Below are positions 25,487-26,525 of a stretch of 26,525 nt of DNA, in pieces (position 1 is the stretch's first letter; each line of letters starts with the position of its first letter). Where the stretch lies: positions 1 to 26,525 of the forward strand of contig JANLYB010000315.1 of the NCBI GenBank assembly GCA_031365425.1. Reading direction: 5' to 3'. Made by a program: the position numbers and the translations under genes. Origin of the DNA: JANXVY01 sp031365425. GTDB lineage: Bacteria > Pseudomonadota > Alphaproteobacteria > Rhizobiales > Hyphomicrobiaceae. Below the pieces are notes generated by a model. That model made no database searches. It was given only the letters and a program-made list of their open reading frames with translations, and was not told where the DNA came from.

Positions 25487-25978
25487 ATGAGCAAACGAGA
25501 TTCGAAATCGAAAACCGGCTCTGAAAAGCGAGCCGAACCCGTTCCAACCCCGGTAAAGCGCGCAAGTACTGGGCTTCCCGTGGACTATCGACCCACCGAC
25601 GACGAGCCGTTCATGAACGATCGTCAGCGCGCCTATTTCCGTAAGAAGCTGTCAAGTTGGCGCGACGACATCATCCAGCAGACCCGCGAAACCCTTGCCG
25701 GCCTGCACGATGACACCTCGCAGCACGCCGACATCACCGACCGCGCCACGTCCGAAACCGACCGGGCGTTGGAACTGCGGGCCCGTGATCGTCAGCGCAA
25801 ACTCGTTGCCAAGATCGAAGCCGCCATTGAGCGTATCGACAACGGCAGCTATGGGTATTGCGAAGAAACCGGCGAGCCGATCGGCTTGAAGCGCCTGGAG
25901 GCGCGGCCTATCGCAACCCTGTCTCTCGAAGCCCAGGAACGCCACGAACGCCGCGAAAAGGTCTACCGCGAAGAGTAG
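25487..25978 (+). CDS. dksA: DksA/TraR family transcription factor
   Basis: It binds RNA polymerase in the secondary channel and, with ppGpp, adjusts stable RNA and amino acid promoters (family knowledge). The 163 residues contain a basic disordered N-terminus (1-35), a coiled-coil hairpin (about 45-120), and the C-terminal globular part GSYGYCEETGEPIGLKRL, then ARPIATLSLEAQERHE. Of the four zinc-finger cysteines of E. coli DksA only the first remains; Thr, Ala and Ser stand at the others. Such reduced-cysteine forms are common in alphaproteobacteria. ATG 25487 is chosen over an upstream reading because GAGG lies 7 bases before it and the sequence upstream is not conserved in style. A strong terminator follows. 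Confidence 0.9.
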   Translation: MSKRDSKSKTGSEKRAEPVPTPVKRASTGLPVDYRPTDDEPFMNDRQRAYFRKKLSSWRDDIIQQTRETLAGLHDDTSQHADITDRATSETDRALELRARDRQRKLVAKIEAAIERIDNGSYGYCEETGEPIGLKRLEARPIATLSLEAQERHERREKVYREE

Positions 25979-26014
25979 TCACCTTAATCCAAACCATTAT
26001 CACAACGGAAGATA

Positions 26015-26049
26015 ACCCTGATATCGTTCGATATTAGGGTGTTTTATTT
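26015..26049 (+). terminator. Rho-independent terminator after dksA
   Basis: ACCCTGATAT (26015-26024) pairs with ATATTAGGGT (26031-26040), including one G-U pair, around CGTTCG. GTTTTATTT follows. It lies 36 bp past the dksA stop. Confidence 0.9.
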
Positions 26050-26080
26050 GGAATAGACGATTGAGCGCTGACGCACTGAG

Positions 26081-26102
26081 CGGCCAGCTCCTGAGCTGGC
26101 CG
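26081..26102. repeat. Perfect 10-bp hairpin between dksA and icd
   Basis: CGGCCAGCTC (26081-26090) pairs with GAGCTGGCCG (26093-26102) around CT and is flanked by AGCGCT on both sides, which lengthens the symmetry. It lies between the two terminators of the convergent genes. No T-run follows. Confidence 0.6.
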
Positions 26103-26138
26103 AAGCGCTGAAGAGGCACCGGCGCGGGCGCCAGACTG

Positions 26139-26171
26139 AAAAGTTTCGACCTTCCTCAGGTCGAAACTTTT
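26139..26171 (-). terminator. Terminator of the isocitrate dehydrogenase gene
   Basis: AAAAGTTTCGACCT (26139-26152) pairs perfectly over 14 bp with AGGTCGAAACTTTT (26158-26171) around TCCTC. It lies 15 bp beyond the icd stop on the minus strand, with the T residues inside the stem end. It could work in both directions. Confidence 0.82.
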
Positions 26172-26186
26172 GCAGGGAGAGAGTTC

Positions 26187-26525
26187 TTACGCACCCATCG
26201 CCTTCTTGAGGTTCTCATCGACCCTGTCGAGGAAGCCCGTGGTCGACAGCCACTTCTGATCGGGGCCAACCAGCAGCGCGAGGTCCTTGGTCATGAAGCC
26301 CGATTCCACCGTATCGACGCACACTTTTTCAAGCGTATCGGCGAACTTTGCGAGCGCCGGATTGTTGTCGAGCTTGGCGCGATGAGCAAGACCACGCGTC
26401 CAGGCAAAGATCGACGCGATCGAGTTGGTCGAGGTTTCCTTGCCCTTCTGGTGCTCGCGATAGTGGCGGGTTACCGTGCCGTGGGCAGCTTCCGCTTCCA
26501 CCGTCTTGCCGTCCGGCGACATCAG
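26187..26525 (-). CDS. icd: NADP-dependent isocitrate dehydrogenase, C-terminal part (cut by window edge)
   Basis: The TCA-cycle enzyme that oxidises isocitrate to 2-oxoglutarate with NADP. Only about the last 112 residues are in the window; the gene continues past the right edge, so the true start is outside. The sequence MSPDGKTVEAEAAHGTVTRH and the following KGKETSTNSIASIFAWTRGL match the NADP-binding loop and C-terminal helix region of the homodimeric, eukaryote-like IDH subfamily rather than E. coli Icd. The end GFLDRVDENLKKAMGA is also typical. It converges on dksA and has its own terminator. The Met near the edge is internal, not a start. Confidence 0.93.
   Translation of the reverse strand: MMSPDGKTVEAEAAHGTVTRHYREHQKGKETSTNSIASIFAWTRGLAHRAKLDNNPALAKFADTLEKVCVDTVESGFMTKDLALLVGPDQKWLSTTGFLDRVDENLKKAMGA

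Noticed and set aside
25185..25490. 101-codon reading frame before dksA
   Set aside because: Atypical composition, no ribosome site, and it overlaps the dksA start region; better read as promoter DNA.

Overview
This GC-rich window looks like the chromosome of an alphaproteobacterium. Supporting signs are a clpS-clpA pair, a DksA/TraR-type factor with one zinc-finger cysteine, a short phasin, a D,D-carboxypeptidase fused to a SPOR domain, an M17 aminopeptidase coupled to an NlpC/P60 protein, and a eukaryote-type NADP isocitrate dehydrogenase. A Rhizomicrobium/Micropepsis-like lineage would fit, but that is a guess. No rRNA, tRNA, CRISPR array, transposase or integrase was seen.

Layout. 1-350: a hairpin-rich intergenic block opening with copy 1 of a dispersed three-hairpin repeat. 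351-1010 (-): a GST. 1133-3857 (+): a tight operon of M17 aminopeptidase, NlpC/P60 hydrolase and a DUF6157-type protein. 3932-5728 (-): an SPW membrane protein, an unknown protein and a second GST, with a 19-bp palindrome between the first two. 5856-7073 (+): an acyltransferase-3 membrane protein. 7165-7285: repeat copy 2. 7484-10402 (-): clpA and clpS, the ATP-dependent N-degron protease machinery apart from ClpP. 10617-10919 (-): a phasin with a possible PhaR box upstream. 11218-12918 (+): the PBP5-like carboxypeptidase with SPOR domain. 12940-14582 (-): two coupled, unrecognised lipoprotein-like genes. 14961-16096 (+): an azlC-azlD branched-chain amino acid exporter pair. 16098-16793 (-): a CAP-domain protein. 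16927-17355 (+): a Cys-rich exported protein. 17380-19641 (-): parC. 19800-20087 (+): a small membrane protein. 20109-20325: repeat copy 3 plus two perfect palindromes. 20392-23652 (+): a large TIR / coiled-coil / membrane / WD40 protein. 24008-24853 (-): a MoxR AAA+ ATPase. 25487-25978 (+): a DksA/TraR family factor. 26187 to the right edge (-): the C-terminal part of isocitrate dehydrogenase.

Most of the window is housekeeping: proteolysis, envelope and peptidoglycan turnover, topology and central metabolism. The accessory part is about 20.1-24.0 kb, where the TIR-WD40 protein lies between repeat clusters. Its central beta-propeller section has visibly more A/T at third codon positions than its two ends. 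It has the architecture of a membrane-anchored sensor (two 7-bladed propellers) joined to a possible NAD-consuming TIR effector, and it is the best candidate here for an undescribed immune or signalling system. The second item of interest is the three-copy hairpin repeat, whose stems are preserved while loops and paired bases vary.
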